NCBI GenBank assembly: GCA_021372245.1
Contig: JAJFUV010000235.1
Coordinates: 1 to 64,000, forward strand
Origin: Terriglobales bacterium
GTDB taxonomy: Bacteria; Acidobacteriota; Terriglobia; Bryobacterales; Bryobacteraceae
Length of the DNA: 64,000 nt
Direction of reading: 5' to 3'
The notes beneath the pieces were generated by a model, which was given only the letters and a program-made list of their open reading frames with translations, did not search any database and had not been told where the DNA came from. The stretch's first letter is position 1; every line of letters starts with the position of its first letter. Both the position numbers and the translations under genes were made by a program. Positions 17,722-25,936 of the stretch are shown here, piece after piece.

Positions 17722-18156
17722 ATGAAGCTGGAACTCAACAAATCCATCGAAGCCAAGAAGCTGAACAAGAGAACAGGCAATCCCACCAGCGACCCCGAAG
17801 TACCAATTCCTTACGGGGCCATATTAGAGAATGTAGAGCCGGATCGGGACATGGAGCGGTTCACGTATTTGGGTGAGCCGTACTGGTGCACGCACACGCT
17901 GCTGGCCTCGGCCACCGATCCGCAGGCCTGGAAGGCACAGCAACCCGCTGCGGCCGCATCCCCGGCACCCGCCGCCGCTCCACGGAAACCCGTGCCCGCC
18001 GGACCCAAGCTGCAATGGACCGCGGTGCCGTCGATCCAGGTGGCGCTGCTGCGAGCCAAAGTACCCGGCGGATGGCTCGTCGCCGCGGCGTCGGGCGCGG
18101 GCCTCGCGTTTTACCCCGATCCCACCCACCAGTGGGACGGGACGTCGCTGGAGTGA
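17722..18156 (+). CDS. Small two-part conserved-looking protein, unknown function
   Basis: A 144-residue cytoplasmic-looking protein. The ATG is chosen because an AAGGA-type ribosome-binding site lies about 10 nt upstream. It has an N-terminal domain of about 68 residues (KLNKRTGNPTSDPEVPIPYG, FTYLGEPYWC), then an Ala/Pro-rich linker (about 70-95), then a C-terminal domain of about 45 residues (WTAVPSIQVALLRAKVPGGW, FYPDPTHQW). The clean split of two compact blocks by a low-complexity linker argues for a real protein. No function can be assigned. Confidence 0.7.
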   Translation: MKLELNKSIEAKKLNKRTGNPTSDPEVPIPYGAILENVEPDRDMERFTYLGEPYWCTHTLLASATDPQAWKAQQPAAAASPAPAAAPRKPVPAGPKLQWTAVPSIQVALLRAKVPGGWLVAAASGAGLAFYPDPTHQWDGTSLE

Positions 18157-18190
18157 GATCGCTGCGCTTGGGCATAAACTGAAGAGCATT

Positions 18191-19453
18191 ATGACCCTGC
18201 CTCGCCGCACTTTCCTGGCCGCCGCCGTCGCGCCTGCGCTTTGGAATCACCCGCTCGCAGGCGTCCGCCGCGAAAACCTCAAGATCACGGACGTGAAGGT
18301 CACGCTCATGTCTTGCGAGCTCAAGGATAGGTCTTGGGTCACCGCAACCCAGTTGGTCTGGAAGTCCGATGCCGTCCTGGTCGAGGTGTTCACGGACAAA
18401 GGTATCGTGGGCATCGGCGAGTCCAGCCCGTACGGCGGCCCGGAGTTCCTCAAGAAAGCTATCGAGGAGATGGCAAAGCCGACGCTCCTGGGTCAGAATC
18501 CTTTCGATGTCGAGCACTTGACCACGTCGTGGGGCGGCGCACGCCCGAACTACGCGGTCTGGGCAGGCATCGACGCCGCTTGCTGGGACATCATCGGCAA
18601 AGCCTCCGGCAAGCCCGTCTTCGAATTGCTGGCCGGCGGGGATCCTGTCCAACCGCGAATCCGCATGTACGCTTCCGGCGGGGTTGAGTATGCCTGGTAT
18701 GACCGTCCCGAAGCCTTAATCGAGGAAGCCCTCCGGTGCAAAGAGGCCGGATACACCGCCTTCAAGTTTCGCGTCGGCACTGAGTGGAAGAACAGCGGGA
18801 TGACCATCCGCAAGTACATACCTTGGGTGCGCAAGCTACGCGAAGCCGTCGGACCCGGCATGGATCTGATGCAGGAGAGCAATATGCGGCTCAGCCTGGA
18901 AGAGTGCTTGGAACTGTGCCCCGTACTCGACGAGTTGGGCTTCCTCTGGTTCGAGGAGCCGGTAAAGGCCTATGAGCCTGGCGCGCTTGAAAAACATCTT
19001 CGTATCCGAGCGGCACTTCGCAAGGTGAAGGTATCCGGCGGTGAGAGCCGCTGTAGCCGCATCGATTTCAAGGAATGGATCGACCGCCGCGGCTACGACA
19101 TCGTACAGCCTGACTGCAATGTCACCGGTATCACGGAGGCCTGGCACATCGCGCGCATCGCCCACCTGAAGGACCTGCCGTGCTGCCCCCATAACTGGCA
19201 CGGCGGCCTGACCACAATGGCCAACGCCGCCCTCGTCGCGGCCATTCCCAACCGCCTCGTGTTGGAGTTGAACCAGACCTACAATCCGTTCAAGGAAGAG
19301 CTGTTCGAAGAGCCCCTGGTGGTCCGCAACGGGTACATGCATCTGCCGCGCAAGCCTGGTTTCGGCATGAAGTTGAAACCAGGCACTGCCGCCAGGTTTC
19401 AGTACATTCCAGGGACGTACTGGAAGAAGAACCCCAACCTGCCCGAAGCGTGA
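18191..19453 (+). CDS. Tat-exported enolase-superfamily enzyme (mandelate racemase/muconate lactonizing type)
   Basis: A 420-residue protein with a twin-arginine signal (LPRRTFLAAAVAPALW), then an N-terminal capping domain and a TIM barrel. Barrel motifs in order are FKFRVG (second catalytic Lys position occupied by Arg), QESN (first metal-ligand position Glu where Asp is usual), FEEP (second ligand), SGGES (third ligand), QPDCN (general-base region) and PHNWHGG (catalytic His). These suggest an acid-sugar dehydratase or epimerase-like member, but the substrate cannot be read off. I choose ATG 18191 because the region upstream lacks conservation and the Tat signal begins here. Confidence 0.9.
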   Translation: MTLPRRTFLAAAVAPALWNHPLAGVRRENLKITDVKVTLMSCELKDRSWVTATQLVWKSDAVLVEVFTDKGIVGIGESSPYGGPEFLKKAIEEMAKPTLLGQNPFDVEHLTTSWGGARPNYAVWAGIDAACWDIIGKASGKPVFELLAGGDPVQPRIRMYASGGVEYAWYDRPEALIEEALRCKEAGYTAFKFRVGTEWKNSGMTIRKYIPWVRKLREAVGPGMDLMQESNMRLSLEECLELCPVLDELGFLWFEEPVKAYEPGALEKHLRIRAALRKVKVSGGESRCSRIDFKEWIDRRGYDIVQPDCNVTGITEAWHIARIAHLKDLPCCPHNWHGGLTTMANAALVAAIPNRLVLELNQTYNPFKEELFEEPLVVRNGYMHLPRKPGFGMKLKPGTAARFQYIPGTYWKKNPNLPEA

Positions 19454-19500
19454 TGCCGCGGGTTCCTGACCGGCCCATCCCCGGATCTTCTAAGCGAAAC

Positions 19501-21099
19501 CTACCCGTTCAGAGTCCATCCCGGACGGTACTGGCGCTTCAAGTAGTCGTTCGCTTCGCTTGAATTCGTCACACGGCCGGTCGAACCGTCGTATTCGAGC
19601 CGCTTGCCCGCACGGTGCGCCACCAGGCCGAGCAGCATCTGCTCCATCATGGTTCCGGCATAGTCGAAATCGCAGTTGGTCTTGCTGCTCGTTCCGTGCT
19701 TCATGTTATTGCGCTTGCCTTTGCAGGCGTCGAGCCACTCGACCTGGAAGATGTCAGGTCGGCGCGACCCTGCGCGGCCGCTCCTCTCGGCTTCAAGAAT
19801 GGCCTCGACGTCGGTGTTCGGAAGCCCCAGCGCCGCCGGCACTCCGCCTTCGAGGAACTGGATCGGCGGGAAACCGTCCGGACCGGGCTGCGCGCTCGGC
19901 ATGGCTGTGAAACCGGGAGGCAGCTTGGGGGCTGCCTGAGGCTGGCGGCGAGGTCCGCGGCTCGCCCGGGACTGTGTCTGAGTGGGCTGCCCCACGCCGC
20001 CGACCAGCGGGAGCAGTTCCTCCTTCGAGCGGCGCTTGTAGTAGGTGAGATCGCCGTCGTCGTTCAACGGGAGGATCACGCGCGACGTGAAGTCGGCGAA
20101 GATCGCGCCCTTCGTGCCCTCGAAAATGGCTCCGTTGCCAACGCCCGAGAGGTCTATGTAACTCCGCGGCGCTTCGGGCTTCGGACCGCCCTGATACCAC
20201 ACCAGCGTGACAGGTCCGCGCCAACTGTTAGCCGGATGCTCGAAGCTGGCCTTCAGTTTCACGGGGCAGATGTTGGGATCGTACTTGCCACTGACTTCCT
20301 GGTCGATTTCGATGGCCGTGGGAGCGCCGGCATCGACCACGTTCCACACCAGGTCCATAGTGTGCGCACCCATGTCGCCCATCTGGCCCACGCCGAAGTC
20401 CCTGTACATGTTCCAGAACAGGCAGTTCATGCCGGAGCTGCCTCCGAAGTATTGCGGGGTGTAAGGATGGTAGGGCGACGGTCCAACCCACTGTTCGTAG
20501 TGCATCGGCGCCGGGGCCTTTCCCTGGCCGGCGGGGTAACCGGGGCGGGGAAGCTGGCGGGCGTCCCAGCTATGCACGGTCTTCAGTTCGCCGATCGCCC
20601 CATCAAGGATCAACTCGCGCAGGCGTTCAAAGTTCGGGTAGGCGTGGCGTTGCGTGCCGTGCTGCGTGGCCAGTTTCACCTTCCGCTTGAGATAATTCGC
20701 CCGAACCGTGCGCACTTCCTCCACGGTGATGCCGAGCGGCTTCTCGCAAAAGACGTGCATGTCGCGGTTCAGCGCCCAGTTGGCGATAAAAGCGTGGTGA
20801 TGGTCCGCGGTGCAGATGACTACGGCCTCCACGTCCTTCTGATCCAGGCACCGTCGCCAATCCGAGTATGTCTTGGCCCGGGGGAAGATCCGTAGCGCTT
20901 CCTTGGTGCGCAGATCGTTGACGTCGCACAGGGCCACTACGTTCTCGTTCCTGAGCGAGTTGTAGTGCGCCGTGCCCCGTCCCCACACGCCGATGAGCGC
21001 CACGTTCAGCTTGTTGCTGGGGGCGTTCTGCCCCCTGAGCGTGCCGCTCCTTAGAATAGTCAGCCCGGCTCCGGACCAGATGAAATCACGCCGTTGCAT
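19501..21099 (-). CDS. Tat-exported Gfo/Idh/MocA-family oxidoreductase
   Basis: A 532-residue NAD(P)-dependent sugar oxidoreductase-like protein. It has a twin-arginine start (MQRRDFIWSGAGLT), a Rossmann nucleotide site (NVALIGVWGRGTAHY) and the catalytic Lys motif FCEKPLG. The C-terminal substrate domain includes DMGAHTMDLVW. A Pro/Gln-rich insertion of about 50 residues (about 375-430) breaks the C-terminal domain and makes it longer than the usual 350-450 residues. Exported members of this family are typical of Acidobacteriota and Planctomycetes, and may carry bound cofactor across by Tat. A good Shine-Dalgarno (aaaggag) precedes the ATG. It is convergent with the enolase-superfamily gene. 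Confidence 0.9.
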   Translation of the reverse strand: MQRRDFIWSGAGLTILRSGTLRGQNAPSNKLNVALIGVWGRGTAHYNSLRNENVVALCDVNDLRTKEALRIFPRAKTYSDWRRCLDQKDVEAVVICTADHHHAFIANWALNRDMHVFCEKPLGITVEEVRTVRANYLKRKVKLATQHGTQRHAYPNFERLRELILDGAIGELKTVHSWDARQLPRPGYPAGQGKAPAPMHYEQWVGPSPYHPYTPQYFGGSSGMNCLFWNMYRDFGVGQMGDMGAHTMDLVWNVVDAGAPTAIEIDQEVSGKYDPNICPVKLKASFEHPANSWRGPVTLVWYQGGPKPEAPRSYIDLSGVGNGAIFEGTKGAIFADFTSRVILPLNDDGDLTYYKRRSKEELLPLVGGVGQPTQTQSRASRGPRRQPQAAPKLPPGFTAMPSAQPGPDGFPPIQFLEGGVPAALGLPNTDVEAILEAERSGRAGSRRPDIFQVEWLDACKGKRNNMKHGTSSKTNCDFDYAGTMMEQMLLGLVAHRAGKRLEYDGSTGRVTNSSEANDYLKRQYRPGWTLNG

Positions 21100-21178
21100 T
21101 CGAGAGTTCTCCTTTCGCGCCTACCGCCGTGCGCAGTAAATGTAAGCATACAACGGAAGCGTCACGCTTCGGGTTTTC

Positions 21179-22669
21179 CTATGCCTGGCTCCACCGCCCG
21201 GACAAGGGCGCCAGCGGCTCCGCGATGGATTGGAATCTCAGCAGGCGGGCCGCGTCCCGATCCTTCAAAGAGACCAAGGGCATGAATCCCTGCTCCAGAA
21301 CCCACTCCGCCTCGCTCTCCGTCATGAGTAGTTCGGCGCACGGCTTCAGGTGCTTCTCGCCGCCGGACTCGTAAACGTGCAAGGGCAGCCCGCTGATTTC
21401 CAGGTTCGCGCCGGGCCGCAGATTCCATCCGTAGTTACTGAAACCCTCGCCCAGCAGTTCTACGCAGGCGAAGGCCGGGTTGCCCCACAGGTAGTCCTGA
21501 TGCTCGGGCGTCCCGGGCATCTCCTCGAATGAAAAACTCTCCACGGGATCCGTCTCTTTTCCGTACGGCAGGCGGAGCAGGAAGCGGGGCAGCGCCAGCC
21601 CCAGCCAGGAAGCCTCCGGCGAGTGCCGCAGGGATTCCCAGCGTTGCGTCACCTCCACGGCATCCGAATGGTCAGCCAGGTTGGCCTCCGCGAGAAATGG
21701 CGCGCCCAGGACGTCCATCAGATGCCCGATCCGGGTTAGCGTCCGGATGTCCTCCTCGTTCCGGCCAAAACTGAAATTGCCCGCCACGACGGCCCAAGGA
21801 TCCGCTCCGGCCAGCACTCGATACAGTTCGCTGCCGCGAGGACGACCGGACTGTCGGAGATCCTCATCGAATTCCGCTTTCGAAGTATCGAGCAGATACA
21901 GCTTCAGATCGGTGCCGGTCTCCAGACGCCGGACCAGAAAGAACACAGTCCGCCAGGCGGCTTCCAGCGCTTGAAAATCCTTGTGATGCAGCACGGCGCG
22001 CATCATGTTGCCGGCGGCTTCGTCCACTTGCGCAATCAGTTCCGGGAGCCGCGGGTTCGGCCGCGGGGCGAGATGGGGGGCGACGGACTGTTCGATGAAG
22101 GCCTGCAATTCGTCACGGGGACGCTCGGCTCGATCGGGCTGGTCTTCCATCCCTTCCAGCACGCTGTCGAGCAGGCTGCCGCCCGAAAGTGCGGCCAGGT
22201 TCGGCGGCGGGGCCGGCCTCTCCTGCCGTGGCGGCGGTACCGATCGAGGCACGGTGGCCGGCATTCCCGTCCAGCCTTTCACCAACTCGGCTGCCTCTCG
22301 AAAAGTGGATGGATCGCCCAACTCGCGCCGTATCTCGCGAAGTGTCCGAAAGGCCTCGGCCTGAGCGAAAATCCGGTCGGGATGAAAATCTTCCAGCTCC
22401 CGGAACCTCAACGCGATCCCAGGGTTGCCCTGTCGTCCGCCGAGGCGCAATTCGGCGCCTGTGCTGGCGAGGACCTCCTCGAAATTGTCGCGATCGATCT
22501 GGATGGGCTTCCACCCATCCGGGCTCGTTGCTCCCCGGTTTACGCGCCCGCTGAAGTCACCTAAAAGCAGGATGCGGAAGGGTGTGTCGGAAGTGGGCTT
22601 GGCCGGCAGACGTTCGGCTCCGGCGTTGACGTCCAGATTCACGGAAACAAATTCGGAAGGCTCTTTCAT
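21179..22669 (-). CDS. Fused TssB-TssC-like contractile sheath protein (type VI secretion family), orphan
   Basis: A 496-residue protein combining, in one chain, a TssB/VipA-like N-terminal part (about 28-120: FRILLLGDFSGR, IQIDRDNFEEVLA, LRFRELEDFHPDRIF), a Pro-rich linker (about 138-158) and a TssC/VipB-like part (about 205-496: NMMRAVLHHKDFQALEAAWR, LRLPYGKETDP, YLWGNPAFAC, GFMPLVSLKDRDAARLLRFQ). In standard type VI systems these sheath subunits are separate genes followed by hcp, tssE and tssF. None of tssA, D-M, clpV or vgrG is in this window. It lies downstream of an exported Ig-like gene and a lipoprotein-like gene. Sheath family membership looks secure by eye; the function of a stand-alone fusion is unknown. 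Confidence 0.8.
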   Translation of the reverse strand: MKEPSEFVSVNLDVNAGAERLPAKPTSDTPFRILLLGDFSGRVNRGATSPDGWKPIQIDRDNFEEVLASTGAELRLGGRQGNPGIALRFRELEDFHPDRIFAQAEAFRTLREIRRELGDPSTFREAAELVKGWTGMPATVPRSVPPPRQERPAPPPNLAALSGGSLLDSVLEGMEDQPDRAERPRDELQAFIEQSVAPHLAPRPNPRLPELIAQVDEAAGNMMRAVLHHKDFQALEAAWRTVFFLVRRLETGTDLKLYLLDTSKAEFDEDLRQSGRPRGSELYRVLAGADPWAVVAGNFSFGRNEEDIRTLTRIGHLMDVLGAPFLAEANLADHSDAVEVTQRWESLRHSPEASWLGLALPRFLLRLPYGKETDPVESFSFEEMPGTPEHQDYLWGNPAFACVELLGEGFSNYGWNLRPGANLEISGLPLHVYESGGEKHLKPCAELLMTESEAEWVLEQGFMPLVSLKDRDAARLLRFQSIAEPLAPLSGRWSQA

Positions 22670-22689
22670 GACTCAGTTCCTCCTCAGTT

Positions 22690-22724
22690 GGCCACGATAC
22701 CTGCGCCGCGCCACGGTCGTGGCC
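22690..22724 (-). promoter_or_regulatory. Hairpin in the leader of the TssB-TssC-like gene
   Basis: A perfect 8-bp inverted repeat, GGCCACGA (22690-22697) and TCGTGGCC (22717-22724), lies in the 60-nt gap before the fusion gene, a few nucleotides upstream of its Shine-Dalgarno (gaggagg). A nested 6-bp palindrome, GCCACG/CGTGGC (22710-22723), could form an alternative fold. It lacks a T tract, so attenuation or protein binding is more likely than termination. Confidence 0.4.
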
Positions 22725-22729
22725 CCAGC

Positions 22730-23572
22730 TTATTCTACCCGGAAGGTGTGCCGGCTCTCGTCGCTCTGCTTGCCCACCAGGTCGCGCACGGTGAGAACCA
22801 GGGTGTACTCGCCGGGTTTCGTGTCGGCTCGCCCCGTCAGGCTCAGTACCCCGGACACCCAGTGGCGAGGATAGAAAGGCTGTTCCTCTTCCGTGGCGGC
22901 CTGCGGCTGGGAGAATAATACCTTTCCCGAGGGGCTCAGCACGGCCAGTCCGTACTCAACCTGAAAATGGTTCTTCTCGCCGAGCTTATAGCCGGTGATC
23001 TCGAAGCGGGCCCAGACGGTGTCCGCCGGGCGGTAGACGGGGGTGGCGAGTCCTTCCCCGTCCTCCTCTGAACGCAGGAAGCGGAAATTGCGCGCGGCGA
23101 CGGCCGAAGCCGGGGGAATCGCGCGCCCTCGCACGTGGAAAGCGATTTCGGAGACGGCTTCAGTGCCGGCAAGCTCGTCCTTGACGATTACCTGCAGCCG
23201 GTAGGCGCCTGGTTCGAGATAAGACGGCAGGATGAACTCGTGTCGCGCCTTGGGATGCCAATTCTTGTCCTCGGGAGCGAGTTCCGCCTCGAGCTTTCCA
23301 GCGAATGGCGGGACCAGCGGCACCTTTTGGGCGTCGGTGGGTTGTGTCACGTAGTTCAACTTGATCTGGCCGTCTTCCGTGGCCTTGAAGCCCTCCACAC
23401 TGAATGTGAAAAAGACCGTTTCGCCTGGAACGAAACTGTAGCTTGCGGGCAATGGCGGGCCGCCATCGAACTGGTGCAGGGCGATGTAGGAGACCGCCAG
23501 TTTCTTCGGAGGTTGCTGCGGCGGCGCTGCTGCTGCCAGCAGAAAAGCAACGAAGATATGCGCGGCCGTCAT
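22730..23572 (-). CDS. Exported protein with two Ig-like beta-sandwich segments, unknown function
   Basis: A 280-residue protein with a signal peptide (MTAAHIFVAFLLAAAA) and an all-beta mature part. The repeated phrases look like immunoglobulin-type sandwiches: PGETVFFTFSVEGFK, LPSYLEPGAYRLQVIVKDEL, ADTVWARFEITGYKLG and KPGEYTLVLTVRDLVGKQSD. No enzyme motif was seen. It lies 60 bp upstream of the sheath-fusion gene and 21 bp downstream of the DUF4352-like gene on the same strand, so the three probably form one transcription unit. Role unknown. Confidence 0.75.
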   Translation of the reverse strand: MTAAHIFVAFLLAAAAPPQQPPKKLAVSYIALHQFDGGPPLPASYSFVPGETVFFTFSVEGFKATEDGQIKLNYVTQPTDAQKVPLVPPFAGKLEAELAPEDKNWHPKARHEFILPSYLEPGAYRLQVIVKDELAGTEAVSEIAFHVRGRAIPPASAVAARNFRFLRSEEDGEGLATPVYRPADTVWARFEITGYKLGEKNHFQVEYGLAVLSPSGKVLFSQPQAATEEEQPFYPRHWVSGVLSLTGRADTKPGEYTLVLTVRDLVGKQSDESRHTFRVE

Positions 23573-23593
23573 GGCGCGTGTCCGCCTGCTTTC

Positions 23594-24160
23594 TTACTTA
23601 CCCGGCGCTTCGGGCATCGGCGTGAGGGGCGCTGTCTGGTTATCCGGCTCGATCCGGAGAGGGATCTCTATCAAGGCATATTTCTCCGCGCCTTCCTCGA
23701 AACTGTCGGTCACCCTCAACTGATAGGCGCCCACGGGGACGTCGAAGACGATACGTCCCTGCTGCGTCTCCACTGGCCGAATCCGCCGGAGGACTCCCAG
23801 CCACTCCGGGACGCCGCCCGCCTCGCCGAATTCAGGATAGGTCTTCCCCTTGGCATCCTGAAGCGTCAGGTGCGGAATGGTCGTTTCCGTGGCCCCACTA
23901 TTAGTAACTGTCATCTGAACTACAAGGAACCGCTGGGTCGGGTACTTGGGAGTCGCAACATCCTCGATCATCTGTTTCCACTCGGAGTCCAGCACGGTGA
24001 AAACCAATTGTCCGACCTGCGCCTGCTCGCCGGGCCTTAACACACGAGCACCCAAAGAGGCGCGTCTGCAGGAGGAGCCTACGAGTGCTGCCGTCAAAAG
24101 CAGGCAGAGCAGCGCGAACCCGAAGGTCTGTCGATAAGAATGTCGGGGATTGTTCAGCAT
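23594..24160 (-). CDS. DUF4352-like putative lipoprotein
   Basis: A 188-residue protein. The ATG at 24160 is preferred over a TTG one codon earlier because a GGAG site is correctly spaced. A hydrophobic leader ends in ALVGSSCRR, a possible but atypical lipobox (Gly at -3). The mature part matches the DUF4352 or telokin-like pattern: QVGQLVFTVLDSEW, RFLVVQMTVTNSGATETTIP and KTYPEFGEAGG. Such domains are common in extracytoplasmic solute or complex-assembly proteins. First gene of the unit that includes the sheath-fusion gene. Confidence 0.7.
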   Translation of the reverse strand: MLNNPRHSYRQTFGFALLCLLLTAALVGSSCRRASLGARVLRPGEQAQVGQLVFTVLDSEWKQMIEDVATPKYPTQRFLVVQMTVTNSGATETTIPHLTLQDAKGKTYPEFGEAGGVPEWLGVLRRIRPVETQQGRIVFDVPVGAYQLRVTDSFEEGAEKYALIEIPLRIEPDNQTAPLTPMPEAPGK

Positions 24161-24261
24161 CAATGCTCCAATTAGTCCTTCTATCGACCTTAATGCAAGT
24201 TAAGGCGCGTTGGCAATGGAAATCATTAATGAGTGACTGGGGACCGCGCCGTCACGTAACG

Positions 24262-25287
24262 TTACATGGAGCGGAGGTCGACTACCAGGGCGTCCAGCGC
24301 GATGCTCTTCTGGATGTTGCGGCGCAGTAGGTTCATCAGCTCGTCCACCTTGGCGACAGCCTTGCGGACCCATTCGAATTCCGCCCTTACGGTTAGGGCT
24401 TCCAGCGCCGGGCGGATGTCTGGATTGCGCAGTTCGCCCCCGCCGTATTTCAGCGTAAGGATATCACCCAGCAGCAGGTAGAGCACTTTCAGATAAAGTT
24501 CCAGCTTTTCCGATTTGCGCGCGGCGATGGATTCGGCGTGTTTCACCCAAGCGCCGAACTCGGCCTCTCCGCAGGCCGCCGCCAGCAGCGCCAGCATGGC
24601 CGCTCTTCGCCTGTCGTAGTCTTCGAGATCGAGCGCCAGCGCCGCGCCGGGACTCCCGGCAGCCAGGGCCAAGCGCCGCTCCACCTGGTCCAGTCCCCTC
24701 GCGGCGGCGAAGGAGCGCATTTCCTCGTCCTGGAGCCGTCCCATGTGGAACGACACGGCCCGCGAGCGGATGGTTGGCAGCAGATCATAGGGATTCTCCG
24801 CGGTCATCACCAGGATCAGGTGATCGGGCGGTTCCTCCAGCGTCTTGAGCAGAGAATTGGCGGCCTGCTCACCCGCGCGGTCCACGTGATCGATCAGGAA
24901 CACGCGCCAGGCTCCCTTCAGCGGTTTGTACTGCGCGAGTTCCTTGAGCAGGCGCATCTGCTGGATGGAGATCTGGCGCAGCGGACCGTCGGGCGGGAAC
25001 GTGACGAAGTCCGGGTGCGAGCTGAACAGCAGCGGATCGTCGACGCGCTTCTCCGCGGGCCACTTCTCGCGCTCTTCGATGAGGGTCGTATTGCGCTCGA
25101 GGCTGAGATCGTCCTGTTCGATCTTTCCGGTCTCACCCATCAGCCGCGCCGCGAACCGGCGCGCCAGCGTAGCTTTGCCCACGCCTTCCGGACCGTCCAG
25201 CAGGATGGTTTGCGTGATGCGCCCGGCATCGATCATCCGCTCCAGAGCCTCGACGACCGGACGGTTCCCTTGAAAAGCTTCAATCAT
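24262..25287 (-). CDS. holB: DNA polymerase III delta' subunit
   Basis: A 341-residue clamp-loader subunit. Motifs are an AAA+ P-loop (LLDGPEGVGKATLA), the delta'/DnaX-like VFLIDHVDRAGEQAANSLLKT, LEEPPDHLILVM and the SRC-like sensor region TIRSRAVSF. The usual zinc-binding Cys cluster is not evident, which is common for delta'. The ATG overlaps the tmk stop by 8 bp. It is the last gene of the long minus-strand housekeeping operon; tmk-holB adjacency is widely conserved. Confidence 0.92.
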   Translation of the reverse strand: MIEAFQGNRPVVEALERMIDAGRITQTILLDGPEGVGKATLARRFAARLMGETGKIEQDDLSLERNTTLIEEREKWPAEKRVDDPLLFSSHPDFVTFPPDGPLRQISIQQMRLLKELAQYKPLKGAWRVFLIDHVDRAGEQAANSLLKTLEEPPDHLILVMTAENPYDLLPTIRSRAVSFHMGRLQDEEMRSFAAARGLDQVERRLALAAGSPGAALALDLEDYDRRRAAMLALLAAACGEAEFGAWVKHAESIAARKSEKLELYLKVLYLLLGDILTLKYGGGELRNPDIRPALEALTVRAEFEWVRKAVAKVDELMNLLRRNIQKSIALDALVVDLRSM

Positions 25288-25936
25288 GCCGCGGCAGCTT
25301 CCCCTGGATGGCTTGCCAGACTCCGCGCGCCACCGTGTCGATATCTCCGCGCCCGTCGACCACGGCGAAACGATGCGGCTCCAACTGAACCATCTCCTGG
25401 TAGCCGGCGCGGACACGCCGGTAAAATTCCGCGGCCTGCTCGTCCATACGCGTTTCGTGGTTGTCAGCCACGGTGCGGTTGCGGGCGCGGGCGCGGGCGA
25501 GGCTGGTTTCGAGATCGATGTCCACGATGATCGTAAGATCCGGCGCGACGCCCTGGCAGGCGATGCGGTCGAGCGTGATGACGATCTCCCGGCCCAGGCC
25601 GCGGCCGTATCCCTGATAGGCCATCGTGGAATCCGTGAAGCGGTCGGTGACCACGACTGCTCCGCGATCGAGCGCCGGTTTGACCCACTGCTCGACGTTC
25701 TGCGCGCGGCAGGCGAAATAGAGCAGCAGTTCGGCGCGCGGTGCGAGCTCCTCGTTGGCCGGATCCAGCAGGATGCGGCGCACCTGCTGGCCGATGGGTG
25801 TGCCGCCGGGCTCGACGCTCTCCAGAACCTCGTAGCCCTCTTTCCGCAGCCGTTCGGCGGCCATGCGCGCCTGCGTGGTTTTGCCGCAGCCGTCCATGCC
25901 CTCAAAGTTCAGAAATAAACCGCGCCGCTCAGTCAT
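25280..25936 (-). CDS. tmk: Thymidylate kinase
   Basis: A 218-residue kinase making dTDP from dTMP. It has a P-loop FEGMDGCGKTTQ (residues 11-22), the EPGGTPIGQ motif (the usual Arg before EPGGT is Val here) and the DRFTDSTMAYQGYGRGL dTMP-binding region. The LID segment (ARARNRTVADNHETRMDEQ) is longer than in enterobacterial TMK. It overlaps udg by 8 bp and holB by 8 bp. Confidence 0.95.
   Translation of the reverse strand: MTERRGLFLNFEGMDGCGKTTQARMAAERLRKEGYEVLESVEPGGTPIGQQVRRILLDPANEELAPRAELLLYFACRAQNVEQWVKPALDRGAVVVTDRFTDSTMAYQGYGRGLGREIVITLDRIACQGVAPDLTIIVDIDLETSLARARARNRTVADNHETRMDEQAAEFYRRVRAGYQEMVQLEPHRFAVVDGRGDIDTVARGVWQAIQGKLPRHD

Noticed and set aside
17873..18190. An N-terminal extension of the enolase-superfamily protein
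   Set aside because: Low-complexity Pro/Arg-rich translation of another gene's frame; the Tat signal at 18191 marks the real start.
21156..21170. Hairpin GAAGCG-TCA-CGCTTC after the sheath-fusion gene as a terminator
   Set aside because: Only 6 bp with no T tract in the direction of the upstream gene.
24256..24265. Palindrome GTAACGTTAC at the holB stop codon
   Set aside because: Ten bases is short enough for chance, and no gene start lies in a position where it could act as an operator.
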